From the NCBI GenBank assembly GCA_963821235.1, contig CAWGCS010000001.1:310001-374000 (forward strand): a DNA stretch of 64,000 bases, written 5' to 3'. The DNA comes from CTSoil-043 sp963821235 (GTDB taxonomy: Bacteria; Chloroflexota; Limnocylindria; Limnocylindrales; CSP1-4). How positions within the stretch are numbered: the first letter of the stretch is position 1; every line of letters begins with the position of its first letter. The position numbers and the translations under genes are program-made. A model generated the notes under the pieces. It saw nothing but the letters and a program-made list of their open reading frames with translations, did no database searches and had not been told where the DNA came from. Positions 42,544 to 49,940 of the stretch are shown here, piece by piece.

Positions 42544-42549
42544 TAGAAT
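42544..42549 (+). promoter_or_regulatory. Candidate -10 (TAGAAT), leaderless start for the gene at 42557
   Basis: TAGAAT ends 7 bases before ATG 42557. No Shine-Dalgarno is present. Confidence 0.5.
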
Positions 42550-42556
42550 GCCGGCC

Positions 42557-43342
42557 ATGGCTTCGACCCCGGCGCGCTGGGACCGCGCCTCCAGCTCCCC
42601 CGTCGCCCACGACGGATGGCGCCTGCCCGAGATCGCGCAGCTCGGTCCGCTGCTGCCCGACCTGGCGACGCTCTTCACGTTCATGCGCGACGCGGAGCTG
42701 CGCTTCGCCTCGCTCCGCCTGCGCCTTGACGAGGAGGCACGCATCGCCGGCGGAGCGACGCGGCGGACCCACGAGGTCCTCCTCCGCCACCCCGGCCGGG
42801 CCCGGGTCACCGTCATCCGGCCCGACCTCCCACCCACCGCCAACCACGACATCTGGCTGAGCGACGGCGAGACGGTCACGACCTACCGGGCCGGGCACCG
42901 GCTGGGGACGGTGCGGCCGGTCCGACGTGGCCTCGCCGGCATCGCGGCCCAGGACCTGCCGGGCACCTCCCGCCTCTATGCGCCGCTGACCGCCCTGCCG
43001 GCCAACTCCCTGGCCGACACCTTCGTCCACCCCGGCGGCTTCTGCCAGAACGTCCTGGCGACGGGGGAGAGCGTGGTGGCGGGCGTGGGGGGGGTCGCCG
43101 GGCGCGCGGCCATCTTCGTGACGACGGACCATCCGCGAACGATCGAGATGGCCGGCGACCACCCGGATCACCGCCTCCAGGTCGCCGTCGACCGGGAGAC
43201 CGGACTCCTCACCCTCCTCGTCGAATCGTTCGGCGACGTGGTCACCCGGCGGGTGGAAGCGACCGAGATCGGCCCCGACGCGGCGATCCCGGACAGTGCG
43301 TTCTCGGTCGCCATCCCGGCCGACGCCGCGACGATCTTCTGA
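42557..43342 (+). CDS. Uncharacterised protein, possibly LolA/MucB-like fold (261 aa)
   Basis: A 261-residue protein without a signal peptide. The body alternates strands (THEVLLRHPGRARVTVIRPD, NHDIWLSDGETVTTYRAGH, HRLQVAVDRETGLLTLLVES) in the way of the LolA/MucB half-barrel, where a strand pair with DG-ET turns is typical. No lipobox is visible, so localisation is unclear. The LolA comparison is by eye only. The start agrees with the -10-like TAGAAT upstream; an in-frame ATG three codons earlier is less likely. Confidence 0.7.
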   Translation: MASTPARWDRASSSPVAHDGWRLPEIAQLGPLLPDLATLFTFMRDAELRFASLRLRLDEEARIAGGATRRTHEVLLRHPGRARVTVIRPDLPPTANHDIWLSDGETVTTYRAGHRLGTVRPVRRGLAGIAAQDLPGTSRLYAPLTALPANSLADTFVHPGGFCQNVLATGESVVAGVGGVAGRAAIFVTTDHPRTIEMAGDHPDHRLQVAVDRETGLLTLLVESFGDVVTRRVEATEIGPDAAIPDSAFSVAIPADAATIF

Positions 43343-43393
43343 GGCCGCTGCGCCCGGGCGGGGCGCCGCGTCCGGGAGCCGACGCACGGCGGC

Positions 43394-43399
43394 GATAAT
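43394..43399 (+). promoter_or_regulatory. Candidate -10 (GATAAT), leaderless start for the CPA2 antiporter
   Basis: GATAAT ends 6 bases before GTG 43406; no Shine-Dalgarno is present in this GC-rich gap. Confidence 0.5.
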
Positions 43400-43405
43400 C
43401 GTCGC

Positions 43406-45190
43406 GTGGAGCTGCTCCCCGATCTGACCCTGACCGAGGAGCTGGGGTTCATCCTGAACCTCGGCGTGGCGGTGTTCGCGGCGCTCGTCGGCGGCGCCAT
43501 CGCCGCTCGCCTGCGCCAGCCGACGGTCGTGGGGTACCTGGCGGCCGGCATCGTGATCGGCCCGTTCACGCCCGGCTTCGCCGGCGACCAGGGCCAGATC
43601 ACCGCCCTGGCCGACATCGGGGTGGTGCTCCTGCTCTTCGCCCTCGGCGTCCAGTTCCCCCTCCGCGACCTCGTCGCCGTGCGGGGCGTGGCGATCGGGG
43701 GAGCGCTCCTCCAGGTGCTGGCCACCGCCGCAGTCGGGACGGCCGTCGCCCTGCCCCTCGGGCTCGACCTCCGGAGCGGCGCCGTGATCGGGGCCGCGCT
43801 GGCGATCTCGTCCACCCTCGTCGTCGTCAAGATCCTCGTCGAGCGCGGGGAGATGGACGCCGCCCACGGTCGGGCGCTGGTGGGCTGGATGATCGTCCAG
43901 GATCTCGCCACGATCGTCGTCGCGGCCACCCTCCCGGCCCTCGCCGGGGGCGACCCGCTGGGGCCGCTCCTGCTGGCGGCCGGTCGCGTCGTCGTCTTCC
44001 TCGCCCTGGCCTACGTCGTCGGGACGCGTCTCCTGCCGGCCGCCTTCCGGCTGGTCGCCCGGCTCGGCTCATCGGAGCTCTTCCTGCTGGCGGTGATCGC
44101 CACCGCCCTCATCGCCTCCGTCACGTCGAGCGTCGTCTTCGGGCTCGGGCTCGCCCTCGGCGCCTTCGTCGCCGGGCTGCTCATCGCCGAGTCGGACCTC
44201 TCGTACCAGGCGGTCGCTGAGATCGTCCCCTTCCGCGACCTCTTCGCGGTCCTCTTCTTCGTGTCGGTCGGGATGCTCGTCGATCCGGCCAGCATCACCG
44301 CCCAGCCCGGGATGGTCCTCGCCTTCGTGCTGGTCGCGGTCGGCGTGAAGGGCCTCGTGGCGGCCGGCTGCGCCCGCCTCTTCGGGCTGCCGGCGCGGTC
44401 AGCGATCCTCGTCGGGGCGTCCCTGGCCCAGGTCGGGGAGTTCAGCTTCATCCTCGCCGAGGAGGCGCTCCACCTCGGCATCCTGGCCAAGCCGGCCTAT
44501 GACGTGCTCCTCGGGACCGCGGTCATCTCGATCGTGGTCACGCCGTTCGCGGTGCGGGCCGCGGACCGCCTGACCGCCCGGCTCGAGGCCCGCACGTCCC
44601 GGGACGCAGGTCCCCCGCTCGAGGGCGCCCTGGACCCGGTGGGTGGTCGGGGGAGCGGCCACGGAGGCCGGGCGGCCTACGCGTCGGACGGCCGTCCGCA
44701 TGTCGTCGTGCTGGGCGCGGGACGGGTGGGCATGCTCGTGACCCGTGCGGTGCGCACGCGTGGCTTCGGCTGCGTCGTCGTCGATCGCGACCGCGAGCGT
44801 CTGGACGAGATGGCGAAGCTCGGCGCCCAGGTCGTCTACGGCGACGCGGCGAGCCCGTCGATCCTGTCCCGGGTCGGCCTCCACGAGGCCCGCCTCCTCG
44901 TCGTGGCGGTCGCCGATCCCCTCGCCGCCCGGCTCGCGACGGAGCGCGCCCTCCGGATCAACCCCCGCCTCGAGGTGGCGGCCCGCGCCCGGGGCGCCCG
45001 CGACCGGGCCACCCTCCGGCACGTCGGCGCGCGTCGCCTGGCGGACCCGGAGGTGGAGGCCGGGGTGGAGCTCGCACGGCACACCCTCCAGCGGATGGGC
45101 GTCTCCGGCCCCGAGCTGGCGGCCATCGCCTCGGGCCTCCGGCACGCCCAGTACGGCCGCGATCCGGGGCCGCCAGCGGGCCGCGGCTAG
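43406..45190 (+). CDS. CPA2 family K+(Na+)/H+ antiporter with TrkA-N (RCK) domain
   Basis: A 594-residue KefB/YbaL-like antiporter. About 12 membrane helices span residues 12-385, with GYLAAGIVIGPFTPG, LLLFALGVQFPL and the ion-site region ISSTLVVVKILVERGEMD and WMIVQDLATIVV. Residues about 430-530 form a Rossmann RCK domain with VVLGAGRVGMLVTRAV and VVVDRDRERLD. It exchanges K+ or Na+ for protons and is gated by nucleotide binding. It may balance the KimA-type importer encoded at 26829. Start is GTG 43406. Confidence 0.92.
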   Translation: MELLPDLTLTEELGFILNLGVAVFAALVGGAIAARLRQPTVVGYLAAGIVIGPFTPGFAGDQGQITALADIGVVLLLFALGVQFPLRDLVAVRGVAIGGALLQVLATAAVGTAVALPLGLDLRSGAVIGAALAISSTLVVVKILVERGEMDAAHGRALVGWMIVQDLATIVVAATLPALAGGDPLGPLLLAAGRVVVFLALAYVVGTRLLPAAFRLVARLGSSELFLLAVIATALIASVTSSVVFGLGLALGAFVAGLLIAESDLSYQAVAEIVPFRDLFAVLFFVSVGMLVDPASITAQPGMVLAFVLVAVGVKGLVAAGCARLFGLPARSAILVGASLAQVGEFSFILAEEALHLGILAKPAYDVLLGTAVISIVVTPFAVRAADRLTARLEARTSRDAGPPLEGALDPVGGRGSGHGGRAAYASDGRPHVVVLGAGRVGMLVTRAVRTRGFGCVVVDRDRERLDEMAKLGAQVVYGDAASPSILSRVGLHEARLLVVAVADPLAARLATERALRINPRLEVAARARGARDRATLRHVGARRLADPEVEAGVELARHTLQRMGVSGPELAAIASGLRHAQYGRDPGPPAGRG

Positions 45191-45269
45191 GGACCCGAAT
45201 CTGCCCCCTCGGGCCGGGCGCGGGCCGCCGGATGCGTGCCGCGAGCCCCGCGCAGGCCGGGCGACGCGC

Positions 45270-45908
45270 TCAGCCGAGGTCCGGCCGGACGCGCCGAAGC
45301 CAGTCGCGGAGGGCCCATTCGCTCGTCCGGAAGGCGATCTCGCTCCAGGGGATCGCCTCCGGCGCGAAGGGTCGCACCTCCTGGGCCTCGTGGGTGACGG
45401 TGGGGACGCCGCCGACGATACGGGCGGCGAACGCGATGACCACGATGGCGGCCTCCGGGCGGGTGTAGAGCCCGACGATCTCGCCCGGCTCGATGACGAG
45501 CCCCGTCTCCTCGAGCGTCTCGCGGATCGCGCCCTCCTCGACGGTCTCGTCGATCTCCAGGAAGCCGCCGGGCTGGGCCCACAGGCCGCGCCCAGGCTCG
45601 ATCCCGCGCCGGAGGAGCATCACCTCGCCGGCGACGGTGACTGGCAGCGCGGTGACGACGAGGCGCGGGTTCACGTAGGCGACGAAGCCGCAGGCGTCGC
45701 ACCCGAGGCGGTCGCGGTCCTCGCCGGGGCGCGGTCCCAGGCGGAGCGAGGCGCCGCAGCGCGAGCAGAAGCGGAGGGTCGCGGCCAGCCAGGAGGGGAC
45801 GCCACGACCCGCCCCGGCCTCCACCGTCGACGGCTCCATCGCGGCGTCGTCGACCGCGCGGAGGTCGGAGAGCCCGTGCGGCAGCGGGACGCGGGGGCCG
45901 TGGCTCAT
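45270..45908 (-). CDS. Nudix hydrolase with N-terminal zinc ribbon
   Basis: A 212-residue protein. The zinc ribbon uses CSRCG and CDACG. The Nudix box is GGFLEIDETVEEGAIRETLE followed by ETGL, fitting Gx5Ex7REUxEExGU. The ribbon plus Nudix layout recalls NADH pyrophosphatase (NudC) and ADP-ribose pyrophosphatases, but the NudC-specific SQPWPFPxS array is not seen. It hydrolyses a nucleoside diphosphate linked to another moiety. It lies 4 bases after the membrane protein gene upstream, so the two form an operon. Confidence 0.9.
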   Translation of the reverse strand: MSHGPRVPLPHGLSDLRAVDDAAMEPSTVEAGAGRGVPSWLAATLRFCSRCGASLRLGPRPGEDRDRLGCDACGFVAYVNPRLVVTALPVTVAGEVMLLRRGIEPGRGLWAQPGGFLEIDETVEEGAIRETLEETGLVIEPGEIVGLYTRPEAAIVVIAFAARIVGGVPTVTHEAQEVRPFAPEAIPWSEIAFRTSEWALRDWLRRVRPDLG

Positions 45909-45912
45909 CGCG

Positions 45913-46332
45913 TCACGCCGCGAGGACGAGCCAGGCGGCCGTCACGAGGAGCGCGTACAGGATGACCCCGGCGGCGACCCAGGCCAGCCGGAAGAGCCCC
46001 CTGGCCCGGTCGACGGGCATCCACGCCCAGGCCGACCGCCAGACCCGGAGGATCGCGTCCGCGTTGGCGACCGCCAGCAGGGGAGCCGCGACGAGCACGC
46101 AGGCCTTCACCAGGAGGCTGCCGAGGGGCACGCCGGCCTCCAGGGCCGTGATCGCCACCGCGCCGAGGACGAGCGCCGGGGCCGACAGGAGGACGTAGTG
46201 CTTCTGGAGCGGCGTCGGCTTCGCCTCCGGGACGCTGCGCGGCGGGAGGTCCGGGCGGCCGGGAGGCGGCGCCGTCCGCGGCGCCTGGCGGTCCAGGGCG
46301 GGCATGCCGGGCTGGGTGCGTTCGTCCTCCAC
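45913..46332 (-). CDS. Small membrane protein of unknown function
   Basis: A 139-residue protein. A Pro/Arg-rich soluble start (about 1-45) is followed by three hydrophobic segments (ALVLGAVAITALEAGVPLGS, LLVKACVLVAAPLLAVANAD, LAWVAAGVILYALLVTAAWL). I do not recognise a family. GTG 46332 was chosen because TACACT (46340-46345) ends 7 bases upstream. It is cotranscribed with the Nudix gene. Confidence 0.7.
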   Translation of the reverse strand: MEDERTQPGMPALDRQAPRTAPPPGRPDLPPRSVPEAKPTPLQKHYVLLSAPALVLGAVAITALEAGVPLGSLLVKACVLVAAPLLAVANADAILRVWRSAWAWMPVDRARGLFRLAWVAAGVILYALLVTAAWLVLAA

Positions 46333-46339
46333 GGCCGGG

Positions 46340-46345
46340 AGTGTA
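46340..46345 (-). promoter_or_regulatory. Candidate -10 (TACACT), leaderless start for the membrane protein/Nudix operon
   Basis: On the minus strand TACACT ends 7 bases before GTG 46332; no Shine-Dalgarno. Confidence 0.45.
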
Positions 46346-46465
46346 GCGCCGGGCGTCGCGGCAGCCTGCCGGGGGTGGTCCGGGCGAACGAGATCGGGCG
46401 ATTGCCCTACGCTCCACGGGTGCGGTCGAGCCGTCGCGCGGCCCACGCGAGCGGAAGGGGAGCCC

Positions 46466-47458
46466 ATGGCGAAGATCGGCTACGCGGCGATGCTGGAGCA
46501 GTTCCACCCGACCGCCCTCCTGGACTGGTGCGAGCGGGCGGAGGCTGCCGGCTTCTCGGCCGGCTTCATGGTCTCCGAGCACTTCCACCCCTGGACGCCG
46601 CAGCAGGGCCAGGCGGCCTTCGCCTGGAGCTTCATGGGCGCCCTCGGCAGCCGCACGTCCCTCCCCTTCGGCAGCGCCGTCACCTGTCCCGGGTTCCGCT
46701 ACCACCCGGCGGTCATCGCCCACGCGGCGGCCACCCTGGGGGCCATGTACCCCGGCCGCTTCTGGCTCGGGCTGGGGGCCGGCGAGGCCCTCAACGAGCA
46801 CATCCTCGGCGGGGAGTGGCCCGAGATCGGCGTGCGCTCGGCGATGCTGTTCGAGGCGATCGAGGTCATCAGCAAGCTCTTCTCGGGGAGCGTCGTCCGC
46901 CATCGCGGCGACCATTTCCGCCTGGAGTCGGCCAAGCTCTACACGCGCCCCGAGCAGCCGGTCCCTATCTACGTGGCGACGGCGGGACCCCTGAACGCCA
47001 AGAAGACCGGGCGGCTCGCCGACGGGATGATCACGGTCGGGGCGGCCGACGAGAAGATCGGGATGCTCTGGGAGCGCTTCGACGAGGGCGCCCGCGAGGC
47101 GGGCAAGGACCCCGCCGGGATGCCCCGGCTCCTCCAGATCCACGTCAGCTGGGCCCCCACGGACGAGGAGGCCACCGAGAACGCGGTCCGCGAATGGCCC
47201 AACGGCGGGATGCCCTTCCCCAAGCAGGACGTCAGGAACCCCGAGGACTTCGCGGCGATGGCCAGGATGGTCCGACCCGAGGACTTCGCCAACCGAGTCC
47301 TCATCTCGTCCGACCTGGCCGTCCACGCCGTCCACATCCAGCACTACCTGGACATGGGCTTCGACGAGGTCCACGTCCACAACGTCGGCCGCAACCAGAC
47401 CGAGTTCATCGACGCCTTCGGCAGCGACGTGCTGCCGGCGCTGCGCCTGGGCGCCTGA
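46466..47458 (+). CDS. F420-dependent LLM-class oxidoreductase (FGD-like)
   Basis: A 330-residue enzyme close to the F420-dependent glucose-6-phosphate dehydrogenase-like group (TIGR03557 type). KIGYAAMLEQFHPTALLDWC begins the barrel, GFMVSEHFHPWTPQQGQ carries the conserved His/Trp of the active site, and RFWLGLGAGEALNEHILGG matches the cofactor region. AADGMIT-like LADGMITVGAADEKIG and HVSWAPTDEEA follow. It should use F420 to oxidise a sugar phosphate or alcohol; the exact substrate is unknown. A long purine run GGAAGGGGAG (46453-46462) precedes ATG 46466, excluding the longer upstream frame. Confidence 0.9.
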   Translation: MAKIGYAAMLEQFHPTALLDWCERAEAAGFSAGFMVSEHFHPWTPQQGQAAFAWSFMGALGSRTSLPFGSAVTCPGFRYHPAVIAHAAATLGAMYPGRFWLGLGAGEALNEHILGGEWPEIGVRSAMLFEAIEVISKLFSGSVVRHRGDHFRLESAKLYTRPEQPVPIYVATAGPLNAKKTGRLADGMITVGAADEKIGMLWERFDEGAREAGKDPAGMPRLLQIHVSWAPTDEEATENAVREWPNGGMPFPKQDVRNPEDFAAMARMVRPEDFANRVLISSDLAVHAVHIQHYLDMGFDEVHVHNVGRNQTEFIDAFGSDVLPALRLGA

Positions 47459-47490
47459 GCGACCGCGTGAGCGGTGGCGGGCGGCCGGCG

Positions 47491-48696
47491 ATGACCGAGC
47501 GGGTGGATCTCGTCGTCGTCGGCGGCGGGATCGTCGGGCTCGCCACGGCCTATCGCCTCCTCGAGGCGCGGCCGGGCCTGCGGCTCCTCCTCCTCGAGAA
47601 GGAGGCGGTCCTGGCCGCCCACCAGACCGGCCGCAACAGCGGGGTGATCCACTCGCCGAACACCTACGCCCCGGGGTCGGCCAAGGCTCGCCTGTGCTCG
47701 GAAGGGCGGCGCGACGCGCTCGCCTTCGCCGACGAGCACGCGATCCCCTACGAGCTGTGCGGCGAGCTGATCGTCGCCACGGACGCGGCGGAGCTGCCCC
47801 GACTGGCGGCGATCGCCGAACGGGCCCGCGCCAACGGGGTGGCCCTCCGGGAGCTCGGCCCCGACGAGATGCGCGAGGTCGAGCCGGAGGTCAGCGGCCT
47901 GCGCGCCCTGCACGTCCCCTCGACCGGCATCATCGACTGGGGCCGCGTGACGCTGGCCCTCGCCGACGACGTCCGCGCCCGGGGCGGCGAGATCCGCACC
48001 TCGGCCGAGCTGACCGCGGTCCGCCGGACGAGCGATGGCCTCGTCCTGGAGACGACCTCAGGCGCCGTGGCGGCCCGCGACCTCGTCACCTGCGGCGGCC
48101 TCCACTCGGACCGGATCGCGGCGCTGACCGGGAGCGCCGGCGACCTCCGCATCGTGCCGTTCCGGGGCGACTACGCCGTCCTCCGCCCGGAGGCCCGGCG
48201 CTTCTGCCGGACGCTCATCTACCCGGTCCCCGACCCCCGCTTCCCGTTCCTGGGCGTCCACCTCACCCGGCGGATCGACGGCCAGGTCTGGGCCGGCCCG
48301 AATGCCGTCCTCGCCTTGGGTCGCGAGGCCTACCGCCGCCGCGACCTCGACCTGGGCGAGCTGGGCCGCATCCTGGCGTTCCCCGGGTTCCGCCGCCTCG
48401 CCCTCCGCAACGTGCGCATGGGCGGCACGGAGATGATCCGCGACCTCTCCCTGCGACTCTTCCTGCGGGCGCTCCGCCGCTTCACCCCGGACCTGGCGCT
48501 GGCGGACCTCGCCTGGGGACCGTCGGGGATCCGGGCCCAGGCCGTGCGCCGCGACGGGACCCTGGTCGAGGACTTCGCGATCACCGGAGGCGCCCACGTC
48601 CTCCACGTCCAGAACGCGCCGTCCCCGGCCGCCACGGCCGGGCTGGCGATCGGCCGAGAGCTGGCGACGATGGCCGTCGCCCAATTCGAGATCTAG
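47491..48696 (+). CDS. lhgO: FAD-dependent L-2-hydroxyglutarate oxidase-like protein
   Basis: A 401-residue DAO-family flavoprotein. The FAD motif is VVVGGGIVGLATAYRLLE, followed by LLLEKEAVLAAHQTGRNSGV with the LhgO-typical HQTGRNSGVIHSP. VTCGGLHSDRIA and RIVPFRGDYAVLRPEA agree. It would oxidise L-2-hydroxyglutarate to 2-oxoglutarate at the membrane. An in-frame GTG at 47467 (8 codons upstream) is an alternative start near a weak site. It follows the F420 gene by 32 bases and precedes the MOSC gene by 10 bases. Confidence 0.88.
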   Translation: MTERVDLVVVGGGIVGLATAYRLLEARPGLRLLLLEKEAVLAAHQTGRNSGVIHSPNTYAPGSAKARLCSEGRRDALAFADEHAIPYELCGELIVATDAAELPRLAAIAERARANGVALRELGPDEMREVEPEVSGLRALHVPSTGIIDWGRVTLALADDVRARGGEIRTSAELTAVRRTSDGLVLETTSGAVAARDLVTCGGLHSDRIAALTGSAGDLRIVPFRGDYAVLRPEARRFCRTLIYPVPDPRFPFLGVHLTRRIDGQVWAGPNAVLALGREAYRRRDLDLGELGRILAFPGFRRLALRNVRMGGTEMIRDLSLRLFLRALRRFTPDLALADLAWGPSGIRAQAVRRDGTLVEDFAITGGAHVLHVQNAPSPAATAGLAIGRELATMAVAQFEI

Positions 48697-48706
48697 GAGG
48701 GGAACG

Positions 48707-49258
48707 ATGCGACACGCGGACGCGGCCGAGCTGGCAGCCGGCCTCGAGGTGATCCGGGGCGCACCGACGTCGGTCGGTCGCATCGAGCTGATCGTCCGCC
48801 GTCCCGCGGTCGACGAGCGCGAGGTGATCGAGGAGGGCGAGCTCGTCGCGGATGGCGGCCTCGACGGCGACGGCTGGAGGGCGCGAGGCAGCCGCTCGAC
48901 GGAGGATGGCTCCGCCGACGCCGAACGCCAGCTGACGCTGATGAGCTCCCGCGTCATCGACCTCCTGGCCGGCGGCGACCGCGAGGCCTGGGCGCTCGCC
49001 GGCGACCAGCTCTACGTGGACCTCGACCTGAGCCAGGAGAACCTCCCGGCCGGGACGCGGCTGGCGATCGGCTCCGCGCTGATCGAGATCACGGAGCCTC
49101 CCCACACGGGATGTGCGAAGTTCAGCGCGCGCTTCGGCAGCGAGGCGCTGCGCTGGGTCAACACGCCGGTGGGACGGGCCCTTCGCCTGCGGGGCGTCCA
49201 CGCCCGGGTCGTCGAGCCCGCCACCATCCGGCGAGGCGACACGGTGCGGCGGATCTGA
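48707..49258 (+). CDS. MOSC domain-containing protein
   Basis: A 183-residue protein. The MOSC core has GLDGDGWRARGS, RQLTLMSSRVIDLLAG, LYVDLDLSQENLPAGTRLA and EPPHTGCAKFSARFG with the conserved Cys (C136). MOSC proteins bind molybdenum cofactor and act in sulfur transfer or hydroxylated-base reduction. Family members with this short form are often annotated as MOSC-only. AGGAGGGG (48695-48702) precedes ATG 48707. A molybdoenzyme of the sulfite oxidase type is encoded 22 kb away. Confidence 0.88.
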   Translation: MRHADAAELAAGLEVIRGAPTSVGRIELIVRRPAVDEREVIEEGELVADGGLDGDGWRARGSRSTEDGSADAERQLTLMSSRVIDLLAGGDREAWALAGDQLYVDLDLSQENLPAGTRLAIGSALIEITEPPHTGCAKFSARFGSEALRWVNTPVGRALRLRGVHARVVEPATIRRGDTVRRI

Positions 49259-49282
49259 ACGGAGGCGCCGCCGGGAACAGGC

Positions 49283-49315
49283 GACGGGGCGATCGGTCGA
49301 CCCGATCGCCCCGTC
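49283..49315. terminator. Perfect 14-bp hairpin between convergent MOSC and secreted-protein genes
   Basis: GACGGGGCGATCGG (49283-49296) pairs exactly with 49302-49315 around a 5-base TCGAC loop. It sits between two convergent stops, so it can terminate both transcripts. No T-tract. Confidence 0.65.
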
Positions 49316-49342
49316 CCGCAGGCGCGCGGAAGCTGATCGCCG

Positions 49343-49792
49343 CTAGGTGTCGGGGCCCCCGGAATCGATCGGGCCCGGCGGGTTCTCGCAGGTCACCCAG
49401 AACGTCTTGTGCTTGATGTTCTGGTCGTCGCGGCCCTGCCAGGAGAGCTTGTAGTGGCCCGCCGGCAGCCCGAGCTCGACCGTCCGGTACTCCCCGTCGG
49501 CATCGCTGACGTAGGAGCCGGTGAGGATTCCGGGAGCGGCGTCCGTGGGCGGATGCGCGTCGATCCACCAGTCGCCGGCCTGGCCCGGGTCCGAGAAGAA
49601 GAAGTGGAGGTGGAACGTGCAGACGTGCGGCTCGTTCTTCACCTCGGGGGCGGGTTCGCCCGCTCCCTCGTGGACCTTGACGGTGCCGTTGTTGCCCGGC
49701 GGCGCGGCCAGGGCCGGCGGCCCGATGACGAGAGCCGCCAGGAGGGCGGCGGCGAGCGCGGCCGGGAGGCCCCGGCGACGACGGATGGACAT
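49343..49792 (-). CDS. Secreted protein of unknown function
   Basis: A 149-residue protein with a Sec signal (Arg-rich start, ALAAALLAALVIGPPALA, cleavage near residue 30). The mature part is about 120 residues, with two cysteines (HVCTFHLHFFF and WVTCENP) and an aromatic, beta-rich pattern ending in WVTCENPPGP. GHYKLSWQGRDDQNIKHKTF may be a beta-hairpin unit. I do not recognise the family. GAGGGGG lies 4 bases before ATG 49792. Confidence 0.82.
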   Translation of the reverse strand: MSIRRRRGLPAALAAALLAALVIGPPALAAPPGNNGTVKVHEGAGEPAPEVKNEPHVCTFHLHFFFSDPGQAGDWWIDAHPPTDAAPGILTGSYVSDADGEYRTVELGLPAGHYKLSWQGRDDQNIKHKTFWVTCENPPGPIDSGGPDT

Positions 49793-49940
49793 GCGACCCC
49801 CTCGAGCGATGGGCGGCGGAAGCCGCCTCACCGACGGATATAGCACGGAGGTCGGCCCGCGGAACCCCTCATCCGCCCATCGAGCGAGCATTTGCGGTGC
49901 GACGCGGCACCGAGCAGGTGCCCTGCCGTCCGCCCGCGCG

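Noticed and set aside
40328..42556. Long plus-strand frame upstream of the gene at 42557
   Set aside because: It is the antisense shadow of the enoyl-CoA hydratase and hydrolase genes. Only the last 261 codons look protein-like and they have their own start signal.
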